This document shows positions 53,994 through 63,184 of a stretch of DNA of 64,000 nt, piece by piece. The notes under the pieces are model-generated. The model searched no databases. It saw only the letters and a program-made list of their open reading frames with translations, and was not told the DNA's origin. Both the position numbers and the translations under genes were made by a program. The DNA is from Methylobacterium sp. 2A (GTDB taxonomy: Bacteria; Pseudomonadota; Alphaproteobacteria; Rhizobiales; Beijerinckiaceae). Each line of letters begins with the position of its first letter. Positions within the stretch are counted from its first letter, which is position 1. The stretch spans positions 124,001 to 188,000 of the forward strand of contig NZ_VUOK01000040.1 in assembly GCF_009806555.1 (NCBI RefSeq). Direction: 5' to 3'.

Positions 53994-54650
53994 TCAGCGG
54001 AACAGCGCGTCGAACAGGTTCTGCGGCTGCTGCTGGGGCGGGGGCGCCGGCGCCGGACCCTCGTTCGACGGGAAGAATTTGCGCGAGGGCTTCTGGCGGG
54101 GCTGGACCGGCACGCCGCGCGGCGCCTCGACATCGACCTGACCGGCGGCGTTGATCTGCTGGGCGGTCTTGGTCGAGTCCTTGCCCGCGCGCTTGGTCTT
54201 CTCGGGCTTGGCCGCGACCGCGGGGACGTCCTCCTGCTCCTTGGCCTCGGCGATCACGTCGGCGCCGCCTTTGCAGTCGACCAGCCACACGTCGTAGATC
54301 GGATGCTCGATCGCGTGCAGGCCGGGGCTCGACGCGAACATCCAGCCGGTGAAGATCCGCCGATACTTGTTGTCGAGGGTGACCTCGTCGACTTCGAGGA
54401 AGGCCGTGGTCTTGGGGCTCTCGGTCGGCGGCCGGGTATAGCAGACCCGAGGGGTGAGCTGCAGGGCGCCGAACTGAACGGTCTCGTCCACCGCCACCTC
54501 GAACGACACGATCCGGCCGGTGATCTTGTCGAGCCCGGAGAACACGGCGGTCGGGTTCTTGATCTTGTCGGCGGCGGCCGGGCAGGCCCACAGGGCGAGC
54601 ACGAGGCTCGGGGCGAGCGCACGACGTGCGAGGACGGTGATGCGGCTCAA
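53994..54650 (-). CDS. DUF2155 periplasmic protein
   Basis: A protein of about 218 residues with a signal peptide (ITVLARRALAPSLVLALWAC, cleavage PAAA-DK), a DUF2155 domain at about 29-120 (NPTAVFSGLDKITGRIVSFE, YTRPPTESPKTTAFLEVDEV, RRIFTGWMFASSPGLHAIEH, YDVWLVDC) and a long Lys/Pro/Gln-rich disordered tail. Start choice: TTG at 54650 behind AGGGG; an ATG at 54722 would add an Arg-rich extension. The family is alphaproteobacterial and of unknown role, almost always beside aat and NDUFA12. Confidence 0.88.
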   Translation of the reverse strand: MSRITVLARRALAPSLVLALWACPAAADKIKNPTAVFSGLDKITGRIVSFEVAVDETVQFGALQLTPRVCYTRPPTESPKTTAFLEVDEVTLDNKYRRIFTGWMFASSPGLHAIEHPIYDVWLVDCKGGADVIAEAKEQEDVPAVAAKPEKTKRAGKDSTKTAQQINAAGQVDVEAPRGVPVQPRQKPSRKFFPSNEGPAPAPPPQQQPQNLFDALFR

Positions 54651-54775
54651 GGCGCGGACCCCTAGGCGAGGGAAGCCGGCCGCGCCGATGGATGCGCGGC
54701 GGGCATGTCGTTGGCCCGCCATGAACACCGGAACGGTGGCGGCAAAAGGGCGTCTGAGCCGCCCTGCAGCTGGTG

Positions 54776-55192
54776 TTACTCGCCCGGCGTCCAGGAGACG
54801 TAGTCGCCGGTCGCCGCCGGCCGCTGGCCCCAGGAGAGCTGCGAGCCCTGCGGCCGGTAGGCGTTGGGCGTACCGGTCTGGTTCTCGATATACGGCTTCT
54901 GCCACGCGCGGGGCTGATAGTTCTCCTCGCTCGGGGCGACGTCGACGTTGTGGCACAGCCAGCCGCGCCAGCCGGGGGGCACCTTCGAGGCGTCGGCATA
55001 GCCGTTATAGACCACCCAGCGGCGCTCGGATCCGACCGAGCGATCGATCAGCGCACCTTCCGCCTTGTAATACTTGTTCCCGTACTCGTCCTCGCCGACG
55101 AAGATGCCGCTTCGTGCGGTCTGGAGCGCGAGGGAAACGGTCTGACCGTTCCACCACGTGAAGACGCGCAGCAGAGTATCCTTCAGCGCCAT
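54776..55192 (-). CDS. NADH:ubiquinone oxidoreductase subunit NDUFA12 (17.2 kDa)
   Basis: A 138-aa accessory subunit of respiratory complex I, the bacterial relative of mitochondrial NDUFA12/B17.2. GEDEYGNKYYKAEGALIDRS, RWVVYNGYADASKVPPGWRG and WLCHNVDVAPSEENYQPRAW are the diagnostic stretches. It lies outside the nuo operon, next to DUF2155, as is normal in alphaproteobacteria. ATG 55192. Divergent from nrdJ across about 512 bp. Confidence 0.96.
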   Translation of the reverse strand: MALKDTLLRVFTWWNGQTVSLALQTARSGIFVGEDEYGNKYYKAEGALIDRSVGSERRWVVYNGYADASKVPPGWRGWLCHNVDVAPSEENYQPRAWQKPYIENQTGTPNAYRPQGSQLSWGQRPAATGDYVSWTPGE

Positions 55193-55492
55193 CGTCGGTC
55201 CCAGAATCGTATCGCGCCGCGCGGGCGCCGTTCGGCGTTCTTATGGTGACCGAGCGCGCGCGAGTCCAGTCACGGGAGCCCTGTGTCGCCGGCGGGCAAC
55301 GTGTGTTGCGCGGTTCGTCACACCACAACTTGTCGGGACCGATCCGCCCAACCGAGGGCTGTGAATCGAAAATAATCCCGATCCGAATCCGGAAAGCCGG
55401 AAGGGCACTTATCCCGGGCCGCCGGAATATCCACAGGATTATGCGAGCCGGCACAAGATCTAGCGGGGAACCGAGTCGGCACACACCACTTG

Positions 55493-55521
55493 TTGACGAG
55501 AGAGCAGAGGCGGCGTTATCG
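55493..55521 (+). promoter_or_regulatory. Possible sigma-70 promoter of nrdJ
   Basis: TTGACG and TTATCG are separated by exactly 17 bp. The resulting transcript would have an untranslated leader of about 175 bases before the nrdJ ATG at 55705. The whole space 55193-55704 shows no other gene. Two loosely similar motifs, CACACCACAACTTGT (about 55319) and CACACACCACTTGTTG (just before the -35), could be operator copies; they do not match an NrdR box that I can recognise. Confidence 0.4.
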
Positions 55522-55704
55522 TCCCGGCATCGGTCGCGCCCCGGAGTGGCGCATTGGGCAGGGGCGACCGGTTCACGAATTCATAAGCGGACCCGGGGCG
55601 CGCTCAACATCTGGGCGTGGTCGGATCCGCATCCCACAATCGGGCAGAGACTCCGCGCCGCGCGGAGCCGGGACACGTGCGTCCCGACGGGAGAGGTGTG
55701 TTTC

Positions 55705-58700
55705 ATGCGGTTCGAGCGTCGCTACACCACGGCCGGACAATCGCCCTATGCGGGCATCCCGTTCCGGAAGGCGCTGAGCGAGATCCGCAACCCGGACGGG
55801 TCGGTGGTGTTCCGTCTCGACGGCATCGACGTGCCCGAGAGCTGGAGCCAGGTGGCGAGCGACGTGCTCGCGCAGAAGTACTTCCGCAAGGCGGGCGTGC
55901 CGGCGCGGCTGCGCAAGGTCGAGGAGAACGCGGTCCCGTCCTTCCTGTGGCGCTCGGTGCCGGACGAGGCGGCGCTCGCCGAGCTTCCCGAGGATGAGCG
56001 CTTCGTCTCGGAATCCTCCGCCACGCAGGTGTTCGACCGGCTCGCGGGCTGCTGGACCTACTGGGGCTGGAAGGGCGGCTACTTCTCGTCGGAGGAAGAC
56101 GCCTCGGCCTTCATGGACGAGCTGCGCTTCATGCTCGCCCGCCAGATGGTGGCGCCGAACTCGCCGCAATGGTTCAACACCGGCCTGCACTGGGCCTACG
56201 GCATCGATGGCCCGAGCCAGGGCCACTATTACTGCGACCCGCAGACCGGCGTGCTGACCAAGTCGGCCTCGGCCTACGAGCACCCGCAGCCGCATGCGTG
56301 CTTCCCGGCCGGGGCGCTGGTAACAACCGAGGACGGCTTCAAGCCGATCGAGACCATCGTCGTCGGCGACCGCGTGGTCACGCATCGCGGCCGCGTCCGC
56401 ACCGTCACCGGTACGATGGAACGCACGGTCGGCGAGGATCTCGTACGGATCGATCTGCGGGGCCATGCGGGCGATCCGATCGTCTGCACGTCCAATCACC
56501 CGATCCTGGCCATTCGTGACGCGGCCGGCGCCGTCCGTAGCCGGCGGGCGGGTCGAGGCGCGCTCAAGCCCGACTGGGTTGCTGCCGGAGACTTGACCAG
56601 CCGCGACGCCGTCGTCGCCTCCTTCCCTGAGGAGCCCGAGAGCCGAATTCCGTCATTCGATCTCGGCGCCTACCTGCCGCCCGCTTCCAAGTTTTCCTCG
56701 GTCCGGTTGGAGGACGACGCGATCCTGTCGACGGGACCGGACGGCGTGGGGACGTTGAGTCTCAAGCGCCACGTCCTGGCCGACGACCCGGCCTTCGGGC
56801 GCCTCGTCGGACATTGGATCGGCGACGGCAGTCTGATCCAGGACACGCGCTCGGGTGCCCTCTGCGGCGTCCACTTCGTGTTCAACAAATCCGAGACCGA
56901 GTATGTCGCCGACGTACAGGCCCTGATGAAGGAATTCTTCGGCCTGGAGGCGCGACAGGAGCTGACGGAAAGCCAGCAGACTGTCGTGCTTCGGTACGGC
57001 CGGACCGCACTGGCGCGTTGGTTCGAGGCGCATTGCGGTCGCTACAGCCACGGGAAGTTCATCCCGGCTTTCGCCTACACGCTGCCGCGGGCGCACAGGC
57101 TTGAGCTTCTGGTCGGCCTCTGGCGCTCCGACGGATGTTCAGGGCGCTCGGGCAACGATCATTACCTGCACTTCGACTTCACCAACCGCATCCTCGCGCA
57201 CGGCGTCGTGCGCCTGCTGCGGAGCATCGGCGCCGACCCGATCCTGTCCGGAGGCCGCATCGTCCCGGGCGGTTCCCGGCCGCACTATCGCGTCTCCGTC
57301 ATGTCGGACGGCGCACCGGATCTCGCGGTTCTGACAGGCGTCCCGATCCGGTCCGATGTCGCCCGCCTGCGTCGCTCCAATCGGTACGGCGATGTAATCG
57401 CGCACCGGGTTCTGCGCGTGGCGTCCGTGCCTTTCTCGGGCTCCGTGTTCAACTTCCAGGTGGCGGAGGACGAGTCCTACGTCGTGAACGGCTTGGCCGT
57501 GCACAACTGCTTCATCCAGTCGGTCCAGGACGATCTCGTCAACGAGGGCGGCATCATGGACCTGTGGGTGCGCGAGGCGCGCCTGTTCAAGTACGGCTCG
57601 GGCACCGGCTCCAACTTCTCGCAGCTGCGCGCCGAGAACGAGAAGCTCGGCGGCGGCGGCAAGTCGTCGGGCCTGATGAGCTTCCTCAAGATCGGCGACC
57701 GGGCGGCCGGTGCGATCAAGTCGGGCGGCACCACGCGCCGCGCCGCCAAGATGGTGATCGTCGACATCGACCATCCGGATATCGAGGCCTTCATCGACTG
57801 GAAGGTGAAAGAGGAGCAGAAGGTCGCCGCCCTGGTGACCGGCTCGAAGGTCGTCTCCAAGCACCTGAACCTGGTGATGAAGGCCTGCACGCAGTGCGAG
57901 GCGGAAGGGGATGCCTGCTTCGATCCGGAGCGCAACCCCGCCCTCAAGCGTGAGATCAAGGCCGCCCGCCGCGCCTCGGTGCCGGACGCCTACATCAAGC
58001 GCGTGGTCCAGTTCGCCCGCCAGGGTTTCACCAAGATCGACTTCCCCGTCTACGACACCGACTGGGATTCGGAGGCGTACCTCACGGTCGCCGGCCAGAA
58101 CTCCAACAACTCGGTCTCGCTGACCGACGACTTCCTGCGCGCCGTCGAGGCGGATGCCGACTGGCAGCTCACCGCCCGCACCACCGGCAAGGTCACCAAG
58201 ACCCTGAAGGCCCGCGACCTGTGGGAGCGGATCGGCGAGGCGGCCTGGGCCTCGGCCGATCCGGGCCTGCACTTCAACACCACGATGAACGACTGGCACA
58301 CCTGCCCGGCGGGCGGGCGGATCCGGGCCTCGAACCCGTGCTCCGAGTACATGTTCCTCGATGACACCGCCTGCAATCTCGCCTCGGCGAACCTGCTGAC
58401 GCTGTACGACCGGGCGACGAAGCGCTTCGACGTGGAGGCGTTCGAGCATCTCAACCGCCTCTGGACGGTGGTGCTCGAGATCTCCGTGATGATGGCGCAG
58501 TTCCCGTCGAAGGAGATCGCGGAACTCTCCTACCGCTACAGGACGCTGGGCCTCGGCTACGCCAATATCGGCGGCCTGCTGATGACCATGGGCCTACCTT
58601 ACGATTCCGACGCGGGCCGGGCTCTGGCCGGTGCGCTCACCGCGATCATGACCGGCATCGCCTACGCCACCTCGGCCGAGATGGCCGCGGAACTCGGCAC

Positions 58701-60645
58701 CTTCCCGGCCTACGAGGAGAATGCCGACGCGATGCTGCGGGTCATCCGCAACCATCGCCGGGCGGCCCACGGCGAAACCGAGGGTTACGAGTTCCTGAAC
58801 GTCGCGCCGGTCGCCCTCGACCACGCCAACATCCCGCAGGCGGACCTTGGCGACCACGCCCGGGCCGCCTGGGACCGGGCGCTGAAGCTCGGCGAGGAGC
58901 ACGGCTACCGCAACGCCCAGGCCACCGTGATCGCGCCGACCGGTACGATCGGCCTCGTGATGGATTGCGACACCACCGGCATCGAGCCCGACTTCGCCCT
59001 GGTGAAGTTCAAGAAGCTCGCGGGCGGCGGCTACTTCAAGATCATCAACCAGGCCGCTCCCGACGCCCTGCGGGCGCTCGGCTACCGCGAATCCGAGATC
59101 GCCGAGATCGAGGCCTACGCGGTCGGCCATGGCTCGATGGGGCAGGCGCCGGGCATCAACCCGACGACCCTGCGCGCCAAGGGCTTCACCGACGACAAGA
59201 TCGCCGCGGTCGAGAAGGGGCTCAAGTCGGCCTTCGACATCAAGTTCGTGTTCAACCGCTGGACGCTCGGCGACGACTTCCTCACCCAGACCCTGAAGGT
59301 CCCGGCGGAAAAGCTGTCGGACCCGAGCTTCGAGCTGCTGCCGTTCCTCGGCTTCTCCAAGAAGGAGATCGAGGCCGCCAACACCCATATCTGCGGGGCG
59401 ATGACGCTGGAGGGCGCGCCCTTCCTCAAGGTCGAGCACTACCCGGTCTTCGACTGCGCCAACCCCTGCGGCCGGATCGGCAAGCGCTACCTGTCGGTCG
59501 AGAGCCACATCCGCATGATGGCGGCGGCGCAGCCCTTCATCTCGGGGGCGATCTCCAAGACCATCAACATGCCCAACGACGCCACGGTGGAGGATTGCAA
59601 GGCGGCCTACCTGCTGTCCTGGCGCCTCGCCCTCAAGGCGAACGCCCTCTACCGCGACGGCTCGAAGCTGTCGCAGCCGCTCAACGCTGCGCTCATCTCG
59701 GACGAGGACGACGAGGCTGATGAGGGGATCGAGGCGCTGATCCAGGCCCCGGCCGCCGCCAAGGCCGCCGCGGCCGCGGAGAAGATCGTCGAGCGGGTGA
59801 TCGAGCGCGTCGAGCGGATCCGCTCCCGCGAGAAGCTGCCGGCCCGCCGGAAGGGCTACACCCAGAAGGCGGTGGTGGGCGGCCACAAGGTCTACCTGCG
59901 CACCGGCGAGTACGACGACGGCCGCCTCGGCGAAATCTTCATCGACATGCACAAGGAGGGCGCGACCTTCCGCAGCCTGATGAACAATTTCGCCATCGCG
60001 ATCTCGCTCGGCCTCCAGTACGGCGTGCCGCTGGAGGAATACGTGGAGGCCTTCACCTTCACGCGGTTCGAGCCGGCCGGCTTCGTGCAGGGCAACGACG
60101 CGATCAAGAACGCGACCTCGCTCCTCGACTACGTGTTCCGCGAGCTGGCTGTCTCCTATCTCGGCCGCGCCGACCTCGCCCATGTCAGCCCCGCCGAGAT
60201 CGGCGGCACGGTGATCGGCGGCGGCGAGAGCGGCGACACGACCCGCGAGGGTCCGAAGCCGGCGCCGGCCTCCTCGGTGGTCTCCCGCGGCCTGCTGCGC
60301 GGCTCGGCCGACCGGCTCACCCTGATCCAGGGCGGCCCGGCCGGCGGAAGCCTCGGCGTCGGCGCGGCGAGCGCCGGCCAGTCGGCCCCGGCCGGCGGCA
60401 CGGTCCACGCGATCCGCGGCAGCACGGCGCTGAAGGCGGAGCCGGCGGCGGCCGGTCAGGCCGACACGATCGCCGACACCCTCCCCTTCGCCAAGGCGGA
60501 GCGGAGCGTCGCCGACCGCCGCGCCGAGGCGAAGATGAAGGGCTATGTCGGCGAGGCCTGCCCGGAATGCGCGAACTTCACGCTTGTCCGGAACGGGACT
60601 TGCCTGAAATGCGACACCTGCGGGTCCACGACCGGCTGCTCGTAG
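55705..60645 (+). CDS. nrdJ: Adenosylcobalamin-dependent (class II) ribonucleotide reductase, intein-containing
   Basis: NrdJ makes deoxyribonucleotides from ribonucleotides using coenzyme B12, with or without oxygen. The 1646-residue precursor holds a 403-residue intein at residues 199-601; the spliced enzyme would be 1243 residues, the normal size. Extein features: WRSVPDEAALAEL, MVAPNSPQWFNTGLHWAYGI, the redox Cys in HACFIQSV (split by the intein), KYGSGTGSNFSQLRAENEKL, the active-site SNPCSEYMFLDDTACNLASA, GVETAPTGTIGL-type loop (TVIAPTGTIGLVMDCDTTGI), and a Cys-rich tail with ACPECANFTL and CLKCDTCGSTTGCS. ATG 55705 follows GAGAGG; the frame is open far upstream but that part is not protein-like. 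No riboswitch was recognised. Confidence 0.96.
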   Translation: MRFERRYTTAGQSPYAGIPFRKALSEIRNPDGSVVFRLDGIDVPESWSQVASDVLAQKYFRKAGVPARLRKVEENAVPSFLWRSVPDEAALAELPEDERFVSESSATQVFDRLAGCWTYWGWKGGYFSSEEDASAFMDELRFMLARQMVAPNSPQWFNTGLHWAYGIDGPSQGHYYCDPQTGVLTKSASAYEHPQPHACFPAGALVTTEDGFKPIETIVVGDRVVTHRGRVRTVTGTMERTVGEDLVRIDLRGHAGDPIVCTSNHPILAIRDAAGAVRSRRAGRGALKPDWVAAGDLTSRDAVVASFPEEPESRIPSFDLGAYLPPASKFSSVRLEDDAILSTGPDGVGTLSLKRHVLADDPAFGRLVGHWIGDGSLIQDTRSGALCGVHFVFNKSETEYVADVQALMKEFFGLEARQELTESQQTVVLRYGRTALARWFEAHCGRYSHGKFIPAFAYTLPRAHRLELLVGLWRSDGCSGRSGNDHYLHFDFTNRILAHGVVRLLRSIGADPILSGGRIVPGGSRPHYRVSVMSDGAPDLAVLTGVPIRSDVARLRRSNRYGDVIAHRVLRVASVPFSGSVFNFQVAEDESYVVNGLAVHNCFIQSVQDDLVNEGGIMDLWVREARLFKYGSGTGSNFSQLRAENEKLGGGGKSSGLMSFLKIGDRAAGAIKSGGTTRRAAKMVIVDIDHPDIEAFIDWKVKEEQKVAALVTGSKVVSKHLNLVMKACTQCEAEGDACFDPERNPALKREIKAARRASVPDAYIKRVVQFARQGFTKIDFPVYDTDWDSEAYLTVAGQNSNNSVSLTDDFLRAVEADADWQLTARTTGKVTKTLKARDLWERIGEAAWASADPGLHFNTTMNDWHTCPAGGRIRASNPCSEYMFLDDTACNLASANLLTLYDRATKRFDVEAFEHLNRLWTVVLEISVMMAQFPSKEIAELSYRYRTLGLGYANIGGLLMTMGLPYDSDAGRALAGALTAIMTGIAYATSAEMAAELGTFPAYEENADAMLRVIRNHRRAAHGETEGYEFLNVAPVALDHANIPQADLGDHARAAWDRALKLGEEHGYRNAQATVIAPTGTIGLVMDCDTTGIEPDFALVKFKKLAGGGYFKIINQAAPDALRALGYRESEIAEIEAYAVGHGSMGQAPGINPTTLRAKGFTDDKIAAVEKGLKSAFDIKFVFNRWTLGDDFLTQTLKVPAEKLSDPSFELLPFLGFSKKEIEAANTHICGAMTLEGAPFLKVEHYPVFDCANPCGRIGKRYLSVESHIRMMAAAQPFISGAISKTINMPNDATVEDCKAAYLLSWRLALKANALYRDGSKLSQPLNAALISDEDDEADEGIEALIQAPAAAKAAAAAEKIVERVIERVERIRSREKLPARRKGYTQKAVVGGHKVYLRTGEYDDGRLGEIFIDMHKEGATFRSLMNNFAIAISLGLQYGVPLEEYVEAFTFTRFEPAGFVQGNDAIKNATSLLDYVFRELAVSYLGRADLAHVSPAEIGGTVIGGGESGDTTREGPKPAPASSVVSRGLLRGSADRLTLIQGGPAGGSLGVGAASAGQSAPAGGTVHAIRGSTALKAEPAAAGQADTIADTLPFAKAERSVADRRAEAKMKGYVGEACPECANFTLVRNGTCLKCDTCGSTTGCS
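56299..57507 (+). other. Intein with LAGLIDADG homing endonuclease within nrdJ
   Basis: A 403-aa in-frame insert begins with Cys (CFPAGALVTTEDGFKPIETI, block A) and ends VNGLAVHN directly before Cys+1 of the extein (CFIQSV). Block B has TSNHPIL with the conserved T-x-x-H. Two dodecapeptides of the LAGLIDADG type are visible, RLVGHWIGDGS and LLVGLWRSDGC (second one with changed residues), and block F/G reads FNFQVAEDESYVVNGLAVHN. All splicing residues (Cys1, His-Asn at the end, Cys+1) are present, so it should splice. Cys+1 is the putative redox-active cysteine of the reductase, so splicing is needed for activity. Confidence 0.93.
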
Positions 60646-60823
60646 CCGCACCGTCGCCGCGTCAGCATCATCGACGCGGTGTCGCTCCTGCGGCGCCGCG
60701 TCGAACCGCGTTCGAAGTCGAGCGACAATGCTCGAGGTCGATGCCGCGCAATTAAATGTCGCACAATTCGGAACGTCGGGTCCGGTCCGCAGTTCAGTCC
60801 TCGCTTAACGGCGGAGACGAACC

Positions 60824-61897
60824 TTGCAAGCACCCGTTCGCTACAACCCCACCGTCGAGAACGTCCTGCCCGACGAGGGCGAGACCATCACGGAACTGTG
60901 CCAGACCTTCGACACGATCCTGCAGCGCGTCGCCGACGATTCCGGCCACGCCGTCCGGTCGGTCCATGCCAAGGCCCACGGCATCCTCGAAGGCGTGATG
61001 CGCATCGAGGACGGCCTGCCGCCGGAATTCGCCCAGGGCCTGTTCGCCCGGCCCGGCGAGCACAAGGTCTATATGCGGCTATCGACCAACGCGGGCGATA
61101 TCCTGCCCGATGCCATCTCGCTGCCGCGCGGGCTCGCCCTGAAAGTGCTCGATGCCCCCGGTGAGCGCCTGCCGGACGCCGAGGGGACGACGCAGGACTT
61201 CATCATGGTCAATGGCCCGGTCTTCCAGGCACCGAATGCCCGGAAATTCCTGGGCAGCCTGAAGCTGCTCGCGGCCACCACCGACCGGGCCGAAGGGCTG
61301 AAGGTTGCCGCCTCGACCGTGCTGCGCGGCGTCAACAAGGCGCTTCAGGCCGTCGGCGTGGAGAGCGCGGCCATCAACGCCCTCGGGGGGGCGCCGAATG
61401 TCGATCCCCTCGGCGAGATCTACTACAGCGTCACCCCGTTCCGTTACGGCGACTACATCGCCAAGTTCTCGCTCCGGCCGCTCTCGCCCGGGCTGACCGC
61501 CCGCACCGGCACCGAAATCGACGCGTCCGGCCGGCCCGATGCGATCCGCGAGACCGTCCGCTCCGAGATGGCCGGTACCGAGGGCGTGTGGGAGTTCCGG
61601 GTGCAGCTCTGCCGCGACCTGGAGCGCCAGCCGGTCGAGGATCCGACCGTCGCCTGGGACGAGGCCGAGGCGCCCTTCCAGCGGGTGGCGACCGTCACGG
61701 TCCGACCGCAGGACAGCTGGGACCCGGCGCGGGTTCAGGCGGTGGACGAGGGAATGCGCTTCAGCGTCTGGACCGGCCTCGCTGCGCACCGGCCGCTGGG
61801 CAACATCAACCGCGCCCGCAACGCCGCCTACCGGCATTCGGCCGCGTTCCGCGAACGCTTCAACGGCTGTCCGATCCACGAGCCGGCGGCACGCTGA
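60824..61897 (+). CDS. Catalase-family protein
   Basis: A 357-aa heme protein of the catalase superfamily lacking the full-length catalase core: the motif RSVHAKAHGILEG holds the distal His48, and the proximal heme-binding tyrosine lies in RNAAYRHSAAF near residue 336. Between are DFIMVNGPVFQAPNA and GEIYYSVTPFRYGDYIAKFS, also typical of the subgroup of catalase-like proteins that are thought to act on organic peroxides or lipid hydroperoxides. TTG start at 60824 with GGAG nine bases upstream. It stands in line with the royal-jelly-type gene 77 bp downstream. Confidence 0.87.
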   Translation: MQAPVRYNPTVENVLPDEGETITELCQTFDTILQRVADDSGHAVRSVHAKAHGILEGVMRIEDGLPPEFAQGLFARPGEHKVYMRLSTNAGDILPDAISLPRGLALKVLDAPGERLPDAEGTTQDFIMVNGPVFQAPNARKFLGSLKLLAATTDRAEGLKVAASTVLRGVNKALQAVGVESAAINALGGAPNVDPLGEIYYSVTPFRYGDYIAKFSLRPLSPGLTARTGTEIDASGRPDAIRETVRSEMAGTEGVWEFRVQLCRDLERQPVEDPTVAWDEAEAPFQRVATVTVRPQDSWDPARVQAVDEGMRFSVWTGLAAHRPLGNINRARNAAYRHSAAFRERFNGCPIHEPAAR

Positions 61898-61974
61898 AGC
61901 CGACCTCGCCGGGACCCAAGGGACCCCGGCTTCCCCCTGATCTGTTGGCCCCTGAATCACTGGGAGTATGCGCC

Positions 61975-63174
61975 ATGAAGTTCCCCGTCGGTTTTCGTCC
62001 CGGCCTCGCCCTCGCGCTGCTGTCCGGCACGGCGCTCCTGCCGGTGCCCGCCTCGGCGCAGCAATCCTCCGGCCAAGGCACGCTCACACAGGTGGCGCGC
62101 TTCGACCATCAGGTGACGGGCATAACCGTGAGCAAGGACGGGCGCATCTTCGTGAATTTCCCCCGCTGGAGCGAGGATGCCCCGGTCTCGGTCGCCGAGC
62201 TGAAGGACGGCAAGCCCGTGCCCTTCCCGAATGAGGACTGGAACAGCTGGCGCAACGCGAAATCCGACACCATCGACCCCAAGACCCACTTCGTCTGCGT
62301 CCAGAGCGTCGTGACCGATCAGCAGGACAGGCTCTGGGTGGTCGACGCGGCCGCGCCCGCCATGGCGCATGTCATCAAGGACGGACCCAAGCTCGTCGGC
62401 ATCGACCTGAAGACCAACACGGTGGTGAAGACCATCCCGTTCGACACCAGCACTGTCCTGCAGGCCTCCTACATCAACGATGTGCGCATCGCGCCAGACG
62501 GGAAGACCGCCTACCTGACCGATTCCGGCGCCGAGGGCGCGCTGATCGTCGTGGATCTCGACAGCGGCTCGGCCAAGCGCGTGCTCTCCGGCCACACCTC
62601 GACCATGCCGGACAAGAGCGTGACGGTTCAGTATGACGGCAAGCCGCTGCGCCGCCCCGACGGGCGCGGCGTGGAATTCTCGGCGGACGGCATCGCCCTC
62701 TCGCCCGACGGCAAGACGCTGTATTGGCAGGCGATCAAGGGCAAGACGCTCTACAGCCTGCCGACCGACGCGCTCACCGGCTGGGCCACCTCGTCCTTCG
62801 TGCCCGAGATGCTGAGCGACCGGACGCTGAGTGGCAAGATCACGACCGTCGGCGAGAATGGCCCCGCCGACGGCCTGCTGATCGCCCGCAAGGACGGGCG
62901 GATGTACGTGACCTCGCCGCAGGACAACGCCGTGAAGGTGCGCGACCTGTCGCAGACGGGATCGAGCCTCACCACCCTGGTCCAGGATCCGCGGCTGCGC
63001 TGGCCCGACACGTTCAGCGAGGGGCCGGACGGCACGATCTACGTGACGACCTCGCACATCCAGGATTCGGCCGATTACAAGCCCGGCGCGCCGATCAGCC
63101 TGCCGACGGAGCTGTGGGCAATCAAGTCCGGCCCGGGCGACGTCACGGGCTCGACCGGCGGCGCGGCGCGCTGA
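61975..63174 (+). CDS. Exported royal-jelly-type/SMP-30-like beta-propeller protein
   Basis: A 399-aa exported protein with a signal peptide (LALALLSGTALLPVPASAQQ) and six-bladed propeller features of the major royal jelly protein/SMP-30 superfamily: VTGITVSKDGRIFVNFPRWS, DQQDRLWVVDAAAPAMAHV, YINDVRIAPDGKTAYLTDSG, GIALSPDGKTLYWQAIKGKT and WPDTFSEGPDGTIYVTTSHI. Family members bind or hydrolyse small molecules such as lactones or DOPA-derived compounds; the ligand is unknown. ATG 61975 follows GGGAG. Probably co-transcribed with the catalase-family gene. Confidence 0.9.
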   Translation: MKFPVGFRPGLALALLSGTALLPVPASAQQSSGQGTLTQVARFDHQVTGITVSKDGRIFVNFPRWSEDAPVSVAELKDGKPVPFPNEDWNSWRNAKSDTIDPKTHFVCVQSVVTDQQDRLWVVDAAAPAMAHVIKDGPKLVGIDLKTNTVVKTIPFDTSTVLQASYINDVRIAPDGKTAYLTDSGAEGALIVVDLDSGSAKRVLSGHTSTMPDKSVTVQYDGKPLRRPDGRGVEFSADGIALSPDGKTLYWQAIKGKTLYSLPTDALTGWATSSFVPEMLSDRTLSGKITTVGENGPADGLLIARKDGRMYVTSPQDNAVKVRDLSQTGSSLTTLVQDPRLRWPDTFSEGPDGTIYVTTSHIQDSADYKPGAPISLPTELWAIKSGPGDVTGSTGGAAR

Positions 63175-63184
63175 AGCGCGATGC

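Noticed and set aside
55243..55704. Extension of nrdJ to an upstream start at 55243
   Set aside because: The extra 154 residues are Arg-rich and unlike reductase; homologous starts match MRFERRY at 55705, which has a ribosome binding site.
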